64,000 bases of DNA. Source: SAR116 cluster bacterium AG-313-A07. GTDB taxonomy: Bacteria > Pseudomonadota > Alphaproteobacteria > Thalassobaculales > Thalassobaculaceae. The stretch spans positions 1-64,000 of the forward strand of contig QBVV01000006.1 of the NCBI GenBank assembly GCA_003284265.1, given 5' to 3'. The notes beneath the pieces are model-generated. The model saw only the letters and a list, made by a program, of their open reading frames with translations, was not told the origin of the DNA and did not search any database. Of this stretch, positions 43,984 through 54,771 are shown piece after piece (the first letter of the stretch is position 1; each line of letters begins with the position of its first letter). A program made the position numbers and the translations under genes.

Positions 43984-45714
43984 TCACGCTACTCTATCGC
44001 CTTTTTTTATAGTTGCTGCTCGGTTATCTACGCCAGGCAACATTTTGGCCGGGTCCCTTGTTACCACTAGGTCAATAATGGTAGGACAGCCCTTGTGCCT
44101 CAAACCAATCGAAATCGCCTTGCTAATTTCATTTGGGTCCTCTACGCGGATTCCCTTACAGCCTAATGCTTCTGCAGCTTTTGCATAATTTGTCTCTTCA
44201 AGGTCGCTCGATTGATACGCTCCTTCCCCATACATTAGGTGTTGGAGTGCTTTCACATATCCCGATGCCGCGTTATTGACGACTATTATAACAAATTCTA
44301 GTTCCATACGTTTGGCGGTCTCTAGTTCGCCCAACGTCATATTGAACCCACCGTCACCCGTAATGGCAACAACAGGCCCTGACTTTGCCAATGCGCCTCC
44401 TATGGCGCCAGGTAAACCATAGCCGATTGATGCAAACCCTCTGTCTGGAAGGAATCCTCTTCCCGCGCGTTTGGTATCATAAAGTAAACCACCCCAATGT
44501 GCCGCAAAACCACCATCTGCCACAAGTATAGCATCCTCAGGTAGCTCATTATTAAGTTCATGCATCAGTCTGGCCATATTTATTGGAATTTCGTCTGAGG
44601 TCAAACGTTCGTTAACTGAGGCGCGCCAGTCGTTCATGCGCTTTGACACCTCTTTTATATAGGAGATTCGTCCCTCTTTTTGCTGCTCTGCGTCACTTTG
44701 CATTACAGATGCAAGATCTTTGATCCCTTCTTTAGCATCGCCCCATAACGCAACAGTGGGTTGTAGCGTTCGACCAATTTCCTCCGCAACAACTTCTAGA
44801 TGTATAACGGGTATATTTTTAGGTGGAAGCGTAAATCGTTTGGTTGCTATTTCTCCTAATTTACAACCTACAACAAACAAGCAATCACTTTTTTCAATAA
44901 ACTGATTTGCTATGCGATCGTAGCGACCGAACAAACCTGCATTTAATGGACTACTGCAAGATATAGCTCCTTTCCCAGTCATTGTATGCGCTACCGGTAT
45001 GGAGAAGGTTTCAGCAAAGGACTGGAGTGTTTGTGCCGCATCACTGAGATGAACTCCTCCCCCCGCCAAAATCAATGGCCGTTTGGAGTTTTTAAGAAGC
45101 TGAGTTGCCTCATTGACGGAACTACGGTCTGGTCTCGCCCTCAAATTCGGTATTCTCTGATAAGGTTGAGGGATATCTAATTCGTCGGGATCAAAAGGGT
45201 AGTTAGCATGGCAAATGTCTTCTGGAATATCTAATACGACCGGCCCAGGACGACCAGTAGTTGCGACTTGGAATGCCCGTATAACTAGTTCGGGAAGCCT
45301 GTCAATCATTTCAACTTTAATTAGTTCTTTTACTGCTGGTCTTAGGATCTCAATTTGCCTACTTTCCTGTGTCATATTTTTCCAGGAATGCAGTCGATGG
45401 CTATTACCAACGATAGCTACTAGAGGGGTGCCTGCGTTCAGCGCCTCCACCAATCCTGTAACTAAATTGGTGGCTCCTGGTCCTAGTGTGGCATCGACTA
45501 CCCCTACCCGACCAGTGATCTTGGCGTAAGCGTCTGCGGCAAATACACCGCATCTTTCGTCATTTATTAGTGAGTGTGTTAAACCAAGACGACGAGCAGC
45601 ATCGTAAAAAGGTAATAGTTGAAATCCGCCCATCCCAAACATCGGCCCGATACGATGCGCCCGAAGCAATCGTGCTATAGCTTCTCCACCTGTCATCTCA
45701 TTTATTGCGGACAA
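43984..45714 (-). CDS. Thiamine pyrophosphate enzyme, acetolactate synthase-like
   Basis: 576 residues with the three-domain layout of ThDP enzymes: N-terminal PYR domain with the catalytic Glu near residue 53 (LINDERCGVFAADAYAK), central domain (RPLILAGGGVHLSDAA), and C-terminal PP domain with the Mg/ThDP motif GDGGFNMTLGELETAKR ... VVNNAASG. This family includes acetolactate synthase, benzoylformate decarboxylase and oxalyl-CoA-type enzymes. No regulatory ilvN subunit is nearby, so a catabolic role is as likely as branched-chain amino acid synthesis. Confidence 0.85.
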   Translation of the reverse strand: MSAINEMTGGEAIARLLRAHRIGPMFGMGGFQLLPFYDAARRLGLTHSLINDERCGVFAADAYAKITGRVGVVDATLGPGATNLVTGLVEALNAGTPLVAIVGNSHRLHSWKNMTQESRQIEILRPAVKELIKVEMIDRLPELVIRAFQVATTGRPGPVVLDIPEDICHANYPFDPDELDIPQPYQRIPNLRARPDRSSVNEATQLLKNSKRPLILAGGGVHLSDAAQTLQSFAETFSIPVAHTMTGKGAISCSSPLNAGLFGRYDRIANQFIEKSDCLFVVGCKLGEIATKRFTLPPKNIPVIHLEVVAEEIGRTLQPTVALWGDAKEGIKDLASVMQSDAEQQKEGRISYIKEVSKRMNDWRASVNERLTSDEIPINMARLMHELNNELPEDAILVADGGFAAHWGGLLYDTKRAGRGFLPDRGFASIGYGLPGAIGGALAKSGPVVAITGDGGFNMTLGELETAKRMELEFVIIVVNNAASGYVKALQHLMYGEGAYQSSDLEETNYAKAAEALGCKGIRVEDPNEISKAISIGLRHKGCPTIIDLVVTRDPAKMLPGVDNRAATIKKGDRVA

Positions 45715-45875
45715 GATTACTCACTCCCAGCAGCTAGTTAAATTATATATTCATGACACAAAGAGGCCTGGGGGCCGCGTTTGATGGCTTCCCATGAACA
45801 TCAATTGCAAAAAAATACCGGGTTGTCTACCAAACGTTTGAATAAGTAAAAAACTATAGGGACCTGTATTTAGGA

Positions 45876-46655
45876 TTATTGACGCATTACGATCATCTTT
45901 TTGATTTCCGCGATCGCCTTGGCTGGGTTAAGGCCCTTTGGACACGTTTTTGTGCAATTCATTATGGTGTGGCAGCGATATAAGCGAAATGGATCCTCTA
46001 AATTATCCAGGCGTTCGCCCGTATATTCGTCCCTTGAGTCCGCGATCCAACGATATGCCTGCAGTAGAACTGCTGGCCCTAGATAACGCTCCCCATTCCA
46101 CCAATAACTTGGGCAAGAAGTAGAACAACTAAAGCACAAAACGCATTCCCACATACCATCCAATTTAGCCCTTTCATCTATCGATTGCAGGCGTTCAGTA
46201 TCCGGAGGGGGGGGAGTTTTTGTTTTTAACCATGGCTCGACTGATTCTAACTGCGCGTACGCTGTAGATAAATCTGGAACCAAGTCTTTGATTACTTCCA
46301 TGTGCGGCAGCGGATAAATCTTTACATCACCTCTAACTTCGTCAATTGGTTTGAGACAAGCCAAAGTGTTCGTTCCATCAATGTTCATAGCACAGGAGCC
46401 GCAAATCCCCTCTCGACACGAACGTCTAAATGTTAATGATGTGTCTACCTGGTCTTTAATCTTTATAAGGGCGTCCAGCACCATTGGACCGCAATCGTCG
46501 AGATCTATCTCGTATGTATCCAGACGTGGGGTTTCGTTACTATCGGGATCATATCGATATACTTTGAATGCACGGATGTCACCCGCATCGTCCGGCCCTT
46601 TGTGGGTATCTCCTATTTTGACTTTAGAATTAGCTGGAAGCGTAAATTCAGCCAT
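45876..46655 (-). CDS. sdhB: Succinate dehydrogenase iron-sulfur subunit
   Basis: 259 residues. It carries electrons from FAD to ubiquinone in complex II. The three clusters are visible: [2Fe-2S] in [16 protein letters not shown]...C, [4Fe-4S] in [16 protein letters not shown], and [3Fe-4S] in [17 protein letters not shown]. The last gene of an sdhC-D-A-B operon read on the minus strand. Confidence 0.98.
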   Translation of the reverse strand: MAEFTLPANSKVKIGDTHKGPDDAGDIRAFKVYRYDPDSNETPRLDTYEIDLDDCGPMVLDALIKIKDQVDTSLTFRRSCREGICGSCAMNIDGTNTLACLKPIDEVRGDVKIYPLPHMEVIKDLVPDLSTAYAQLESVEPWLKTKTPPPPDTERLQSIDERAKLDGMWECVLCFSCSTSCPSYWWNGERYLGPAVLLQAYRWIADSRDEYTGERLDNLEDPFRLYRCHTIMNCTKTCPKGLNPAKAIAEIKKMIVMRQ

Positions 46656-46693
46656 TTTTTATTTCTCTCTTTAAAATTTTTATGCACAATATT

Positions 46694-48484
46694 TTAGTAT
46701 ACTCGAGCCGCTGGAGGTATTGGTTCTATTTCGTTAGACAATGGGTTTTGATGGACATCCCGATAAATGACATCATAATTATTTTTTTCATCGAGCCACA
46801 TGCAAGTATGCTTCATCCAGTTTTCGTCATCACGTTCTGGATAGTCTTCATGGGCATGTGCTCCGCGGCTCTCTTTTCGAAGGTTAGCGGATGTTAGGGT
46901 AACGATAGCTTGCCCCATCAAATTATCCAACTCTAGTGCTTCGACTAAATCAGAATTCCATATCAGTGAGCGATCACTAACGGATATATCTGGCATAGTA
47001 CCAGCAATCTGCAGAATATTCTTTACGCCTTGGTCAAGAAGCTCGTTGTCTCTGAAAACAGCCGCATGACGTTGCATTGACAATTGCATTTCATGCCGTA
47101 TCTCTGATGCTTTCTTTGAGCCGGAAGCATTACGAATACGCTCAAGTCGTTCTATTGAAAAATCACCTGCATTTGCTTCTAGAGGTTTATGCGTTTCTCC
47201 GGGTGTAACCGTTTCCGCGGCGCGGTAGGCTGCAGCCCTTCCAAAAACAACGATGTCTAGCAGTGAGTTTGTACCAAGCCTATTTGCCCCATGAACAGAA
47301 ACACAGGCGGCTTCACCAATAGCCATCAAGCCAGGGCACGTGCGGTCTGGGTCCTGGGCCGTCGGCGCCAAAACCTCTCCATGGTAATTGGTTGGTATTC
47401 CACCCATATTGTAGTGGACAGTCGGCATTATAGGGATAGGCTCTCTAGTAACATCAACGCCAGCAAAAATTTTTGCTGTCTCAGATATGCCCGGAAGCCT
47501 AAGTGCAAGGACCTCGGGATCAAGGTGCTCCAGATGCAGATTTATATGATCTTTTTTTGGACCGACCCCTCTACCTTCATTTATTTCAATAGTCATCGAT
47601 CGACTTACTACGTCTCTTGAGGCTAAGTCCTTAGCCGTAGGAGCGTAACGTTCCATAAAACGTTCTCCCTCCGAGTTTGTGACATATCCCCCCTCGCCTC
47701 TGGCACCTTCAGTGATAAGACACCCAGCGCCATACACACCGGTCGGATGGAACTGAACAAACTCCATATCCTGGAGTGGCAATCCAGCGCGCAAAACCAT
47801 GCCATTACCATCGCCTGTACAAGTATGTGCTGAGGTGCATGAAAAGTATGCTCTTCCATACCCTCCTGTTGCTAATACTGTTTGATGTGCTCTAAATCTG
47901 TGCAATGTGCCAGTGGCAAGGTCAAGTGCCATGACGCCCCTGCAAGCGCCCGTATCGTCCATAATCAAATCTAGGGCAAAATACTCGATGTAAAACTCGG
48001 CATTATTAGCCAGGCATTGTTGATACAGGGTGTGAAGAATTGCATGTCCTGTTCGATCAGCTGCGGCGCAAGCACGTTTAGCCATTCTTTTGCCATTATC
48101 CAACGTGTGACCACCAAAAGGACGTTGATAAATTTTACCCTCTTCGGTGCGAGAAAATGGAACACCGTAGTGTTCCAATTCTATCACAGCTGGTATCGCA
48201 TTTCTGCACATATACTCTATAGCATCTTGATCACCCAACCAGTCCGATCCTTTGACCGTATCGTACATGTGGAATTGCCAGTTATCTCCTTCACCCATGT
48301 TGTCTAGGGCTGCCCCAACTCCGCCTTGCGCAGCAACGGTATGGCTTCGTGTAGGAAACACTTTTGTTATACATGCCGTCTTGAGGCCTTCCATTGTCAT
48401 GCCTAGCGTAGCACGTAACCCGGCGCCGCCTGCTCCAACCACTACTACGTCGTATGTATGATCGATTACTTCATATGACTTCAT
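46694..48484 (-). CDS. sdhA: Succinate dehydrogenase flavoprotein subunit
   Basis: 596 residues. It oxidises succinate to fumarate at a covalently bound FAD. The FAD fold is near residues 13-40 ([17 protein letters not shown]), the flavinylated His in SHTVAAQGG near 47, and the catalytic [21 protein letters not shown] near 243. [15 protein letters not shown] and [20 protein letters not shown] are also present. The length is standard. It lies 38 bases before sdhB and 12 after sdhD. Confidence 0.98.
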   Translation of the reverse strand: MKSYEVIDHTYDVVVVGAGGAGLRATLGMTMEGLKTACITKVFPTRSHTVAAQGGVGAALDNMGEGDNWQFHMYDTVKGSDWLGDQDAIEYMCRNAIPAVIELEHYGVPFSRTEEGKIYQRPFGGHTLDNGKRMAKRACAAADRTGHAILHTLYQQCLANNAEFYIEYFALDLIMDDTGACRGVMALDLATGTLHRFRAHQTVLATGGYGRAYFSCTSAHTCTGDGNGMVLRAGLPLQDMEFVQFHPTGVYGAGCLITEGARGEGGYVTNSEGERFMERYAPTAKDLASRDVVSRSMTIEINEGRGVGPKKDHINLHLEHLDPEVLALRLPGISETAKIFAGVDVTREPIPIMPTVHYNMGGIPTNYHGEVLAPTAQDPDRTCPGLMAIGEAACVSVHGANRLGTNSLLDIVVFGRAAAYRAAETVTPGETHKPLEANAGDFSIERLERIRNASGSKKASEIRHEMQLSMQRHAAVFRDNELLDQGVKNILQIAGTMPDISVSDRSLIWNSDLVEALELDNLMGQAIVTLTSANLRKESRGAHAHEDYPERDDENWMKHTCMWLDEKNNYDVIYRDVHQNPLSNEIEPIPPAARVY

Positions 48485-48496
48485 TTTATACGGCCC

Positions 48497-48880
48497 TTAC
48501 AATGCGATTTTTAATAATGAAAAAACAGCTACTACACCTAAGACTAAAAATATGAGTTTTAAACTTATAAGTAACAGAAATTTGCAACCTTCGTGATGTA
48601 TATAGTCTTCAACAACCACTTGAACACCCAAAAGCGCGTGATAAAGCGTTGAGGAAACCAATAAAATCATAAAAATTGATACGAGAGGTATAGATAACCA
48701 GTTCACCGTCTCTGCGTAACTAGCACTATTGAGGGAAGCGATTGAAATAATAAACCATAATGTGAGCGGAATTAGGGCAATCGCTGTTAACCTTTGCATC
48801 CACCAGTGGTGTACGCCTTCCTTCGCGGTGCCTAAGCCTCTTACGCGGCCTAAGTCACTTCTCATGCCTTTATCTGTCAT
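48497..48880 (-). CDS. sdhD: Succinate dehydrogenase membrane anchor subunit
   Basis: 127 residues from ATG 48880. Three hydrophobic helices; the opening RSDLGRVRGLGTAKEGVHHWWMQRLTAIALIPLT is typical of SdhD. The His in LYHALLGVQVVVEDYIHHEG may bind the haem b and help form the quinone site. It lies between sdhC and sdhA. Confidence 0.95.
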   Translation of the reverse strand: MTDKGMRSDLGRVRGLGTAKEGVHHWWMQRLTAIALIPLTLWFIISIASLNSASYAETVNWLSIPLVSIFMILLVSSTLYHALLGVQVVVEDYIHHEGCKFLLLISLKLIFLVLGVVAVFSLLKIAL

Positions 48881-48894
48881 ATTTGATTCCTTAA

Positions 48895-49278
48895 CTAACT
48901 CAATAAACCTATTGCCCAGGCGATGCCTGTGAGAACAAAGGAGCCAGCTACAGTGGCCCAACCTGACTTATATGCAGTGTCAAGCTCGAATCCGTATCCA
49001 GCGTCCCAGAAAAGGTGACGAATTCCGTTACATAAATGATAAAAAACGGCCCATGAGAAACCTAAGAGCACAATTAAACCAAACCATGATGACATTATTT
49101 CTTTTATTAAATTGAAATATTCTTCGCCACTCGCAGCTGCTACTATCCACCATACAAGCAAAATAGTGCCTGCCGATAATACCACTCCAGTAGCACGATG
49201 AGTAATTGAAAGAACTGAGGTTAACTGGGGCCTGTAAACTTGCAGATGTGGTGAGAGAGGACGGTTAGAACCACTCAT
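48895..49278 (-). CDS. sdhC: Succinate dehydrogenase cytochrome b556 subunit
   Basis: 127 residues with three membrane helices. Family marks are RPLSPHLQVYRPQLTSVLSITHRATGVVLSAG and the haem-binding region FYHLCNGIRHLFWD. It binds haem b with SdhD and contributes to the ubiquinone site. It is the first gene of the sdhCDAB operon; 254 bases lie before the divergent acs gene and should contain both promoters. Confidence 0.96.
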   Translation of the reverse strand: MSGSNRPLSPHLQVYRPQLTSVLSITHRATGVVLSAGTILLVWWIVAAASGEEYFNLIKEIMSSWFGLIVLLGFSWAVFYHLCNGIRHLFWDAGYGFELDTAYKSGWATVAGSFVLTGIAWAIGLLS

Positions 49279-49532
49279 GTGTTATGTTTCCTTAAAAATA
49301 TTACTACGATAAATTATAGAACGATAAATGGTTCTGTCGAGAGTGCACAATCATCAAAATTCATATGCCAATCACCAATCTCCGATCGCCTCCATGAAAC
49401 ATATCATCAATTCGCATTGCCAAACTATAGTATCTTGTAGTTGCTTGAATCCCCCCAAGATAGATACTAACATACTCTTCGCAGTTTTTTAACAAATTAG
49501 ATGGCCAAATATTATTTTATTGGGAGATTTTT

Positions 49533-51479
49533 ATGTCGGACCAAAACTTATTTAAAGTTACAGCAGAGCGAGGAGCGGATGCGATAATTGATAATGTAGG
49601 CTACATTGAAATGTATGAGCGATCGCTTGCGGACCCGGTAAAGTTTTGGGAGGAAGAAGGTAAGAGGATTGATTGGATCAAACCATACACCAAGATAAAA
49701 GATGTTTCTTATGCTGAGACAGATTTACACATAAAATGGTTTTATGATGGGACATTAAATGTTTCCGCCAACTGTTTAGATAGACATTTGGCGAGCAAAG
49801 GTGATCAGACCGCAATAATCTGGGAAGGTGACAACCCGGAAGAAGAAAAAAAAATATCGTTCAAAGAACTGCATATTGATGTTTGTAAATTTGCAAATGC
49901 ATTGAAAGCTCTTGGTGCAAAAAAAGGAGATCGCATCACTATATATATGCCCATGATACCCGAGGCGGCGGTGGCTATGCTTGCTTGCGCTAGGATTGGT
50001 GCAATTCATTCAGTTGTATTTGGAGGGTTTTCGCCAGACGCGTTGGCAGGTCGCATCAAAGACTGCGATAGTAATTTAATCATCACGGCGGATGAAGGAA
50101 TCAGGGGTGGAAAATCCATCCCGTTGAAAGCGAATACCGATGAAGCCCTAAAGTCCTGTCCAATGTGTCAAACAGTTGTTGTTGTGAAAAGGACTGGGGG
50201 GTCCATCGATTGGAATGGAGATACTGACCACTGGTATCATGATATCATGGCGACAGCATCGGAAGATTGTCCACCAGAAGAAATGAATGCGGAAGATCCC
50301 CTATTCATTCTGTATACTTCGGGATCAACAGGACAACCTAAGGGCGTAATGCACACATCGGGTGGATACATCGTCTATGCCTCGATGACACATCAATATG
50401 TTTTTGACTATAAACCGGGCGAAATTTATTGGTGCACCGCTGATGTTGGGTGGGTAACCGGACACTCTTATATTCTATATGGCCCCCTAGCTAATGGGGC
50501 CACGACACTTATGTTCGAAGGGGTACCAAACTATCCAGATAATAGTCGTTTTTGGCAAGTTTGTGACAAACATAACGTTTCTATTTTCTACACAGCACCA
50601 ACAGCACTTCGCGCTTTAATGAGAGAGGGTGATGGGCCGGTAAAATCCACTAGTCGGAAGTCTCTTCGAATCTTGGGTTCAGTTGGAGAACCGATCAATC
50701 CGGAAGCCTGGCTATGGTATTACAATGTTGTCGGAGATGGTCGTTGTGCCATTGTTGATACGTGGTGGCAGACCGAAACGGGAGGTATTTTGATCACTCC
50801 TTTGCCTGGCGCCACGGATCTCAAACCGGGATCTGCAACTAGACCATTTTTTGGTATAGAGCCTGTCATAGTAGATGGTGAGGGTAATCTTCTGGATGGA
50901 CCTACAAGTGGGAACCTATGTTTGAACGATAGCTGGCCAGGCCAAATGCGAACCGTTTATGGTGACCATGAAAGATTTTATCAAACCTATTTTGCCACGT
51001 TTCCAGGAAGATATTTCACCGGAGATGGTTGTCGACGAGATGAGGATGGCTATTACTGGATTACTGGGCGGGTTGACGATGTTATAAATGTATCTGGTCA
51101 TCGTATGGGGACGGCGGAGGTTGAATCTGCGCTTGTCGCCCATGAAAAAGTAGCTGAAGCGGCGGTTGTTGGATACCCGCATGACATCAAGGGACAAGGC
51201 ATATATGCTTATGTAACGTTAAATGTTGATGTGGACCCGTCAGAGGACTTAAGGGTTGAGCTGGTGCAATGGGTTAGAAAAGAGATTGGTCCGATAGCAA
51301 GTCCAGACTTAATACAATGGGCGCCAGGCCTACCCAAAACACGTTCAGGGAAAATAATGCGACGGATCTTGCGAAAGATTGCCGAAGATGACTTTGGTAG
51401 TTTGGGTGATACTTCCACCTTGGCTGAGCCCACCGTCGTTAATGATCTAATAGAAAATCGAGAAAACAGGAAGGATTAG
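49533..51479 (+). CDS. acs: Acetyl-CoA synthetase
   Basis: 648 residues, standard length. Activates acetate to acetyl-CoA through acetyl-AMP. The AMP-binding P-loop [16 protein letters not shown] is near residue 260, with WWQTETGG near 412, and the C-terminal hinge and catalytic Lys607 in RSGKIMRR is the site of acetylation control in this family. GGGAG lies 7 bases before ATG 49533. Close to sdh, it fits acetate feeding into the TCA cycle. Confidence 0.97.
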   Translation: MSDQNLFKVTAERGADAIIDNVGYIEMYERSLADPVKFWEEEGKRIDWIKPYTKIKDVSYAETDLHIKWFYDGTLNVSANCLDRHLASKGDQTAIIWEGDNPEEEKKISFKELHIDVCKFANALKALGAKKGDRITIYMPMIPEAAVAMLACARIGAIHSVVFGGFSPDALAGRIKDCDSNLIITADEGIRGGKSIPLKANTDEALKSCPMCQTVVVVKRTGGSIDWNGDTDHWYHDIMATASEDCPPEEMNAEDPLFILYTSGSTGQPKGVMHTSGGYIVYASMTHQYVFDYKPGEIYWCTADVGWVTGHSYILYGPLANGATTLMFEGVPNYPDNSRFWQVCDKHNVSIFYTAPTALRALMREGDGPVKSTSRKSLRILGSVGEPINPEAWLWYYNVVGDGRCAIVDTWWQTETGGILITPLPGATDLKPGSATRPFFGIEPVIVDGEGNLLDGPTSGNLCLNDSWPGQMRTVYGDHERFYQTYFATFPGRYFTGDGCRRDEDGYYWITGRVDDVINVSGHRMGTAEVESALVAHEKVAEAAVVGYPHDIKGQGIYAYVTLNVDVDPSEDLRVELVQWVRKEIGPIASPDLIQWAPGLPKTRSGKIMRRILRKIAEDDFGSLGDTSTLAEPTVVNDLIENRENRKD

Positions 51480-51483
51480 ATTG

Positions 51484-52323
51484 TCAGGTAATTGCAAGAT
51501 TATCGATCAATCTGGTTGAACCTAGCCATGCAGCAGCGAAAAGGCGGCTTGGTTTTTTTATGTCATTACAAGCTTGGAGTGTTTGAGAGCTACGGAGATC
51601 CAAATACTCAATTTTCTCGAACCCTGATTTTTGCATGTTTTGTTTAGCAAGTTGTAAGCTTTTCTTTATATCATTCCCGTTGGATATATCGGACGCATAC
51701 TGGTTTAAAATATTGTACATGGAAGGTGCAATAGAACGGGATTTAGTATCGAGATAAACGTTTCTTGAAGATAATGCTAAACCGTCTTCTTCGCGGATGG
51801 TTGGAGCGCCTATAATCTCTACAGGTATATCTAGGTCAGTTGCGAGGCGTTTTATTACTAAAAGCTGTTGATAGTCCTTTTCACCAAATATTGCTATGTC
51901 TGGAAGCGCTTGCAGCAATAATTTGGTTACAACTGTTGCGACACCATCAAAGAAGCCTGGTCTAGAGAGAGCACAAAGACAATCGGTTAAACCACCTACA
52001 TTGATTGTTGTTGTTGCATCGGGGCGATACATTTCGTTAACGTCAGGTGCAAAGAGTAAATCGATGTCTTCTTCAACAAGTTTTTGAATATCACTATCCT
52101 CACGCCGCGGGTACGTTTCAAAATCTTCATTAGGCGCGAATTGAAGGGGATTTACAAAAATAGTTGCAATTACTCTGTCGCTTCTTTCCTTCCCTACTTT
52201 CATTAGGGATAAATGTCCTGCATGCAGTGATCCCATAGTGGGCACTAGCGCGACACTCAGGCCTTCTCTCCTCCACATCGAAACATGGGACCGCATTTCT
52301 GCAACTGTGCGTACAATATCCAA
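51484..52323 (-). CDS. panC: Pantothenate synthetase
   Basis: 279 residues. Joins pantoate and beta-alanine with ATP to give pantothenate. Markers: VPTMGSLHAGHLSLMK (first HIGH motif), FVNPLQFAPNEDFETYPR, GEKDYQQLLVIKRL and the second site LALSSRN. It stands alone and converges on acs with 4 bases between stops. panB is not in the window. Confidence 0.96.
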   Translation of the reverse strand: MDIVRTVAEMRSHVSMWRREGLSVALVPTMGSLHAGHLSLMKVGKERSDRVIATIFVNPLQFAPNEDFETYPRREDSDIQKLVEEDIDLLFAPDVNEMYRPDATTTINVGGLTDCLCALSRPGFFDGVATVVTKLLLQALPDIAIFGEKDYQQLLVIKRLATDLDIPVEIIGAPTIREEDGLALSSRNVYLDTKSRSIAPSMYNILNQYASDISNGNDIKKSLQLAKQNMQKSGFEKIEYLDLRSSQTLQACNDIKKPSRLFAAAWLGSTRLIDNLAIT

Positions 52324-52623
52324 CCCAAAACTGCCTATTTCTCAGCTAATAATATCAATGCGGTCAGTTGATACCTATTTTGTGCAGCAGTTTCAACTAG
52401 GTGTTGCAACTTATCTTGTGGCACCAGTGTCATTCGCAAGTATGTAATTAAATTCAGGATAATTAATGAGATTCTCGCATCAATGGTTTTCCGCTCTTTG
52501 CGCCTGGGAAATCAAGATTAGGAGTTCGCTTATATCATACATAATTTTATTGATGAAAATTCGAAACGATATCGGTATCTTTGATATATAGCCTTAAGAA
52601 GCAATTAACCCATTAATCATTTT
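52324..52623. other. Intergenic region between panC and the PanE-like gene
   Basis: 300 bases with divergent genes on both sides. I find no gene, tRNA, terminator or clear regulatory motif in it. Confidence 0.5.
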
Positions 52624-53616
52624 ATGGAATTGACGAAAATGAAAGTATGTATTTTTGGAGCTGGAGCGATAGGTGGTTTTGCAGCTTCGTATTTATCGAG
52701 GGCGGGACACGAGATTTCCTTGATATCGCGGGGCGCTAATTTGAAGGCATTTCAAAATACCGGATTAACATTAAGTCATGCTGGTGACACATCTACTGTG
52801 CATCCAATAGCTACCGATAATCCTACAGATATTGGTCAAGTTGATCTTGTGCTTGTAACCGTGAAAGGACCTGCCCTGATTGATGTAGGCGCTTATATCA
52901 AACCATTATTGGGTGATGAGACACAAGTTGTCTTTGCTATGAATGGTATTCCTTGGTGGTATGACATAGTGATGGGGCGTGGCCAGGCAACATCGGGAAA
53001 GCTTTTAGATAGGGGTGGACAATTACAACATACTGTTGGAATTGAACGTGTAATAGGATGTGTTGTGGATTGTCCAGCAGCCGTTTCCTCGCCCGGTTTT
53101 GTCATTTGCAAACGGGACACAAAAGGGAAATTTACCATTGGCGCTCCTCGTTCGATTAATAACCCAAGGGTGGATATTATTTCTGGGATATTGGAAGATG
53201 CCCAGATGTCAGCCCCAGTAAGTAGTAATATTGAGCAGGAAATCTGGGCAAAATTAATTGTTAATCTATCGCGTTCCCCTCTCGCTGTTCTGACCGGTGT
53301 GGATGAAACGGAATTAGCAAAACATTCTGAAACTACAGAAATTACCCGAGAGATGGTGAATGAAGCAACTTTGGTGGCGCACTCTCATGGTATTCAGCTT
53401 AATTTGAACTGGGATCAATTGCTAAATATTGAATATAGGTCTGAACACAGATCATCTATGTTACAAGATTGGGATTTTCAGAGGCCGATGGAAATTGATG
53501 GCATTATCAAAATCGTGAGTTTGTTTGGAAATGAGGCTGGTATCAAGACTCCAACAATTGATAGAATATTGGCATTGTTAACTATCAAAGCTCGTCAGGT
53601 TGGACTTTATCATTAA
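52624..53616 (+). CDS. Ketopantoate reductase (PanE/ApbA) family protein
   Basis: 330 residues. The NADPH-binding N-terminal fold is at residues 7-30 (VCIFGAGAIGGFAASYLSRAGHEISLISR), and the ApbA C-terminal helical domain follows (EIWAKLIVNLSRSPLAVLTG... RSSMLQDWDFQRPMEIDGI). Ketopantoate reductase makes pantoate, and the gene is close to panC, so a role in pantothenate synthesis is possible. But the family also includes other 2-hydroxyacid or opine-type reductases, so I give no symbol. ATG 52639 is an alternative start. Confidence 0.82.
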   Translation: MELTKMKVCIFGAGAIGGFAASYLSRAGHEISLISRGANLKAFQNTGLTLSHAGDTSTVHPIATDNPTDIGQVDLVLVTVKGPALIDVGAYIKPLLGDETQVVFAMNGIPWWYDIVMGRGQATSGKLLDRGGQLQHTVGIERVIGCVVDCPAAVSSPGFVICKRDTKGKFTIGAPRSINNPRVDIISGILEDAQMSAPVSSNIEQEIWAKLIVNLSRSPLAVLTGVDETELAKHSETTEITREMVNEATLVAHSHGIQLNLNWDQLLNIEYRSEHRSSMLQDWDFQRPMEIDGIIKIVSLFGNEAGIKTPTIDRILALLTIKARQVGLYH

Positions 53617-53622
53617 TGATTT

Positions 53623-54771
53623 TCAATGATAGGGATCTGCGGCATCCCTTAATCCATCCCCAAAAAAATTGAATGCCAAAACCACAACAACCACTGGAAT
53701 TACTGGCGTCATTATCCACGGATATAACTCCACTGCATTGATATTTTGAGCCTCCGTCAACAGTACTCCCCAGGAAGTAATTGGGGGGCGTAACCCTAGC
53801 CCTAGAAAGCTGAGGGCTGTTTCACCTAATATCATCGATGGAATGGATAGAGTGGCAGATGCGATTAAGTGGCTTGTGAAACTCGGCAGCAAATGTCGGG
53901 CGATCACCCGCCTGGGCTTTGCGCCCATTAGCTGTGCTGCCTGAGCAAAGTCTTCTTCTCTAAGGGAAAGGAGTTTTGATCTTACCGCTCGAGCTAGACC
54001 TGTCCAATCGAGCATGCCTAAAATCAGTGTTATGCCAAAATAAACTAAAATGGGACTCCACGTGACGGGAAGAGAAGCGGATAATGCCATCCATAATGGG
54101 AGCTCTGGAAACGACCGTATAATCTCTATCATTCTTTGTGTTAAATTATCAATCCAACCACCGTAATATCCCGCTAATCCGCCAATGGTAATGCCGATTA
54201 TGAAGCTAAAAATAATACCAATTAAACCTATGGTAAGTGATATCCGAGTACCATAAATTATTCGTGATAGAACATCTCTTCCCAGTCGGTCAGTCCCCAA
54301 CAAAAATAATGTTCCACTTTTCGATGGGCAAAAGAAGTGAAAATTAGCATCAAGGAGATTCCAAAATGTATATTTATCGCCAGAACAAAAAAATCGCACG
54401 GGCTGAATATTAGTTGTGTTTTCCGTATACTCACGTCTCAAGGTTTTCATATTAAGCTTAAAGTTTAAGCCGTAAACGAATGGCCCAATGAGTTCACCTT
54501 CGTGGAAAAAGTGAATTTTTTGTGGGGGTGCATAAATGAAATCGGTATTGCGGGAAGCTAACGCATAAGGGGCTAGCAATTCGGCGATCACAACTGAAAA
54601 ATACATAAAAGCTAGTACAGCACCAGAAACCATAGCTAATCGATGTCGTTTCAGCTTCCACCACATCAACTGCCACTGTGTCGCTAAGTAGTAGCGTTCT
54701 TGCTCTTGTGTTAGTGGTTCCTCTGCATTTGGGTCAAAGTGGTTTTTATTTACAAAATGCGTGTTACTCAT
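53623..54771 (-). CDS. ABC transporter permease (OppC/DppC-like)
   Basis: 382 residues with an N-terminal helix, then a long soluble insertion (about residues 70-165), then the six-helix permease core: LGTDRLGRDVLSRIIYGTRISL and the EAA-loop QAAQLMGAKPRRVIARHLLP. The insertion, which would face the periplasm, is longer than in E. coli OppC. Partner of the permease at 54768, whose gene overlaps by 4 bases. It is the last gene of the importer. Confidence 0.9.
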   Translation of the reverse strand: MSNTHFVNKNHFDPNAEEPLTQEQERYYLATQWQLMWWKLKRHRLAMVSGAVLAFMYFSVVIAELLAPYALASRNTDFIYAPPQKIHFFHEGELIGPFVYGLNFKLNMKTLRREYTENTTNIQPVRFFCSGDKYTFWNLLDANFHFFCPSKSGTLFLLGTDRLGRDVLSRIIYGTRISLTIGLIGIIFSFIIGITIGGLAGYYGGWIDNLTQRMIEIIRSFPELPLWMALSASLPVTWSPILVYFGITLILGMLDWTGLARAVRSKLLSLREEDFAQAAQLMGAKPRRVIARHLLPSFTSHLIASATLSIPSMILGETALSFLGLGLRPPITSWGVLLTEAQNINAVELYPWIMTPVIPVVVVVLAFNFFGDGLRDAADPYH

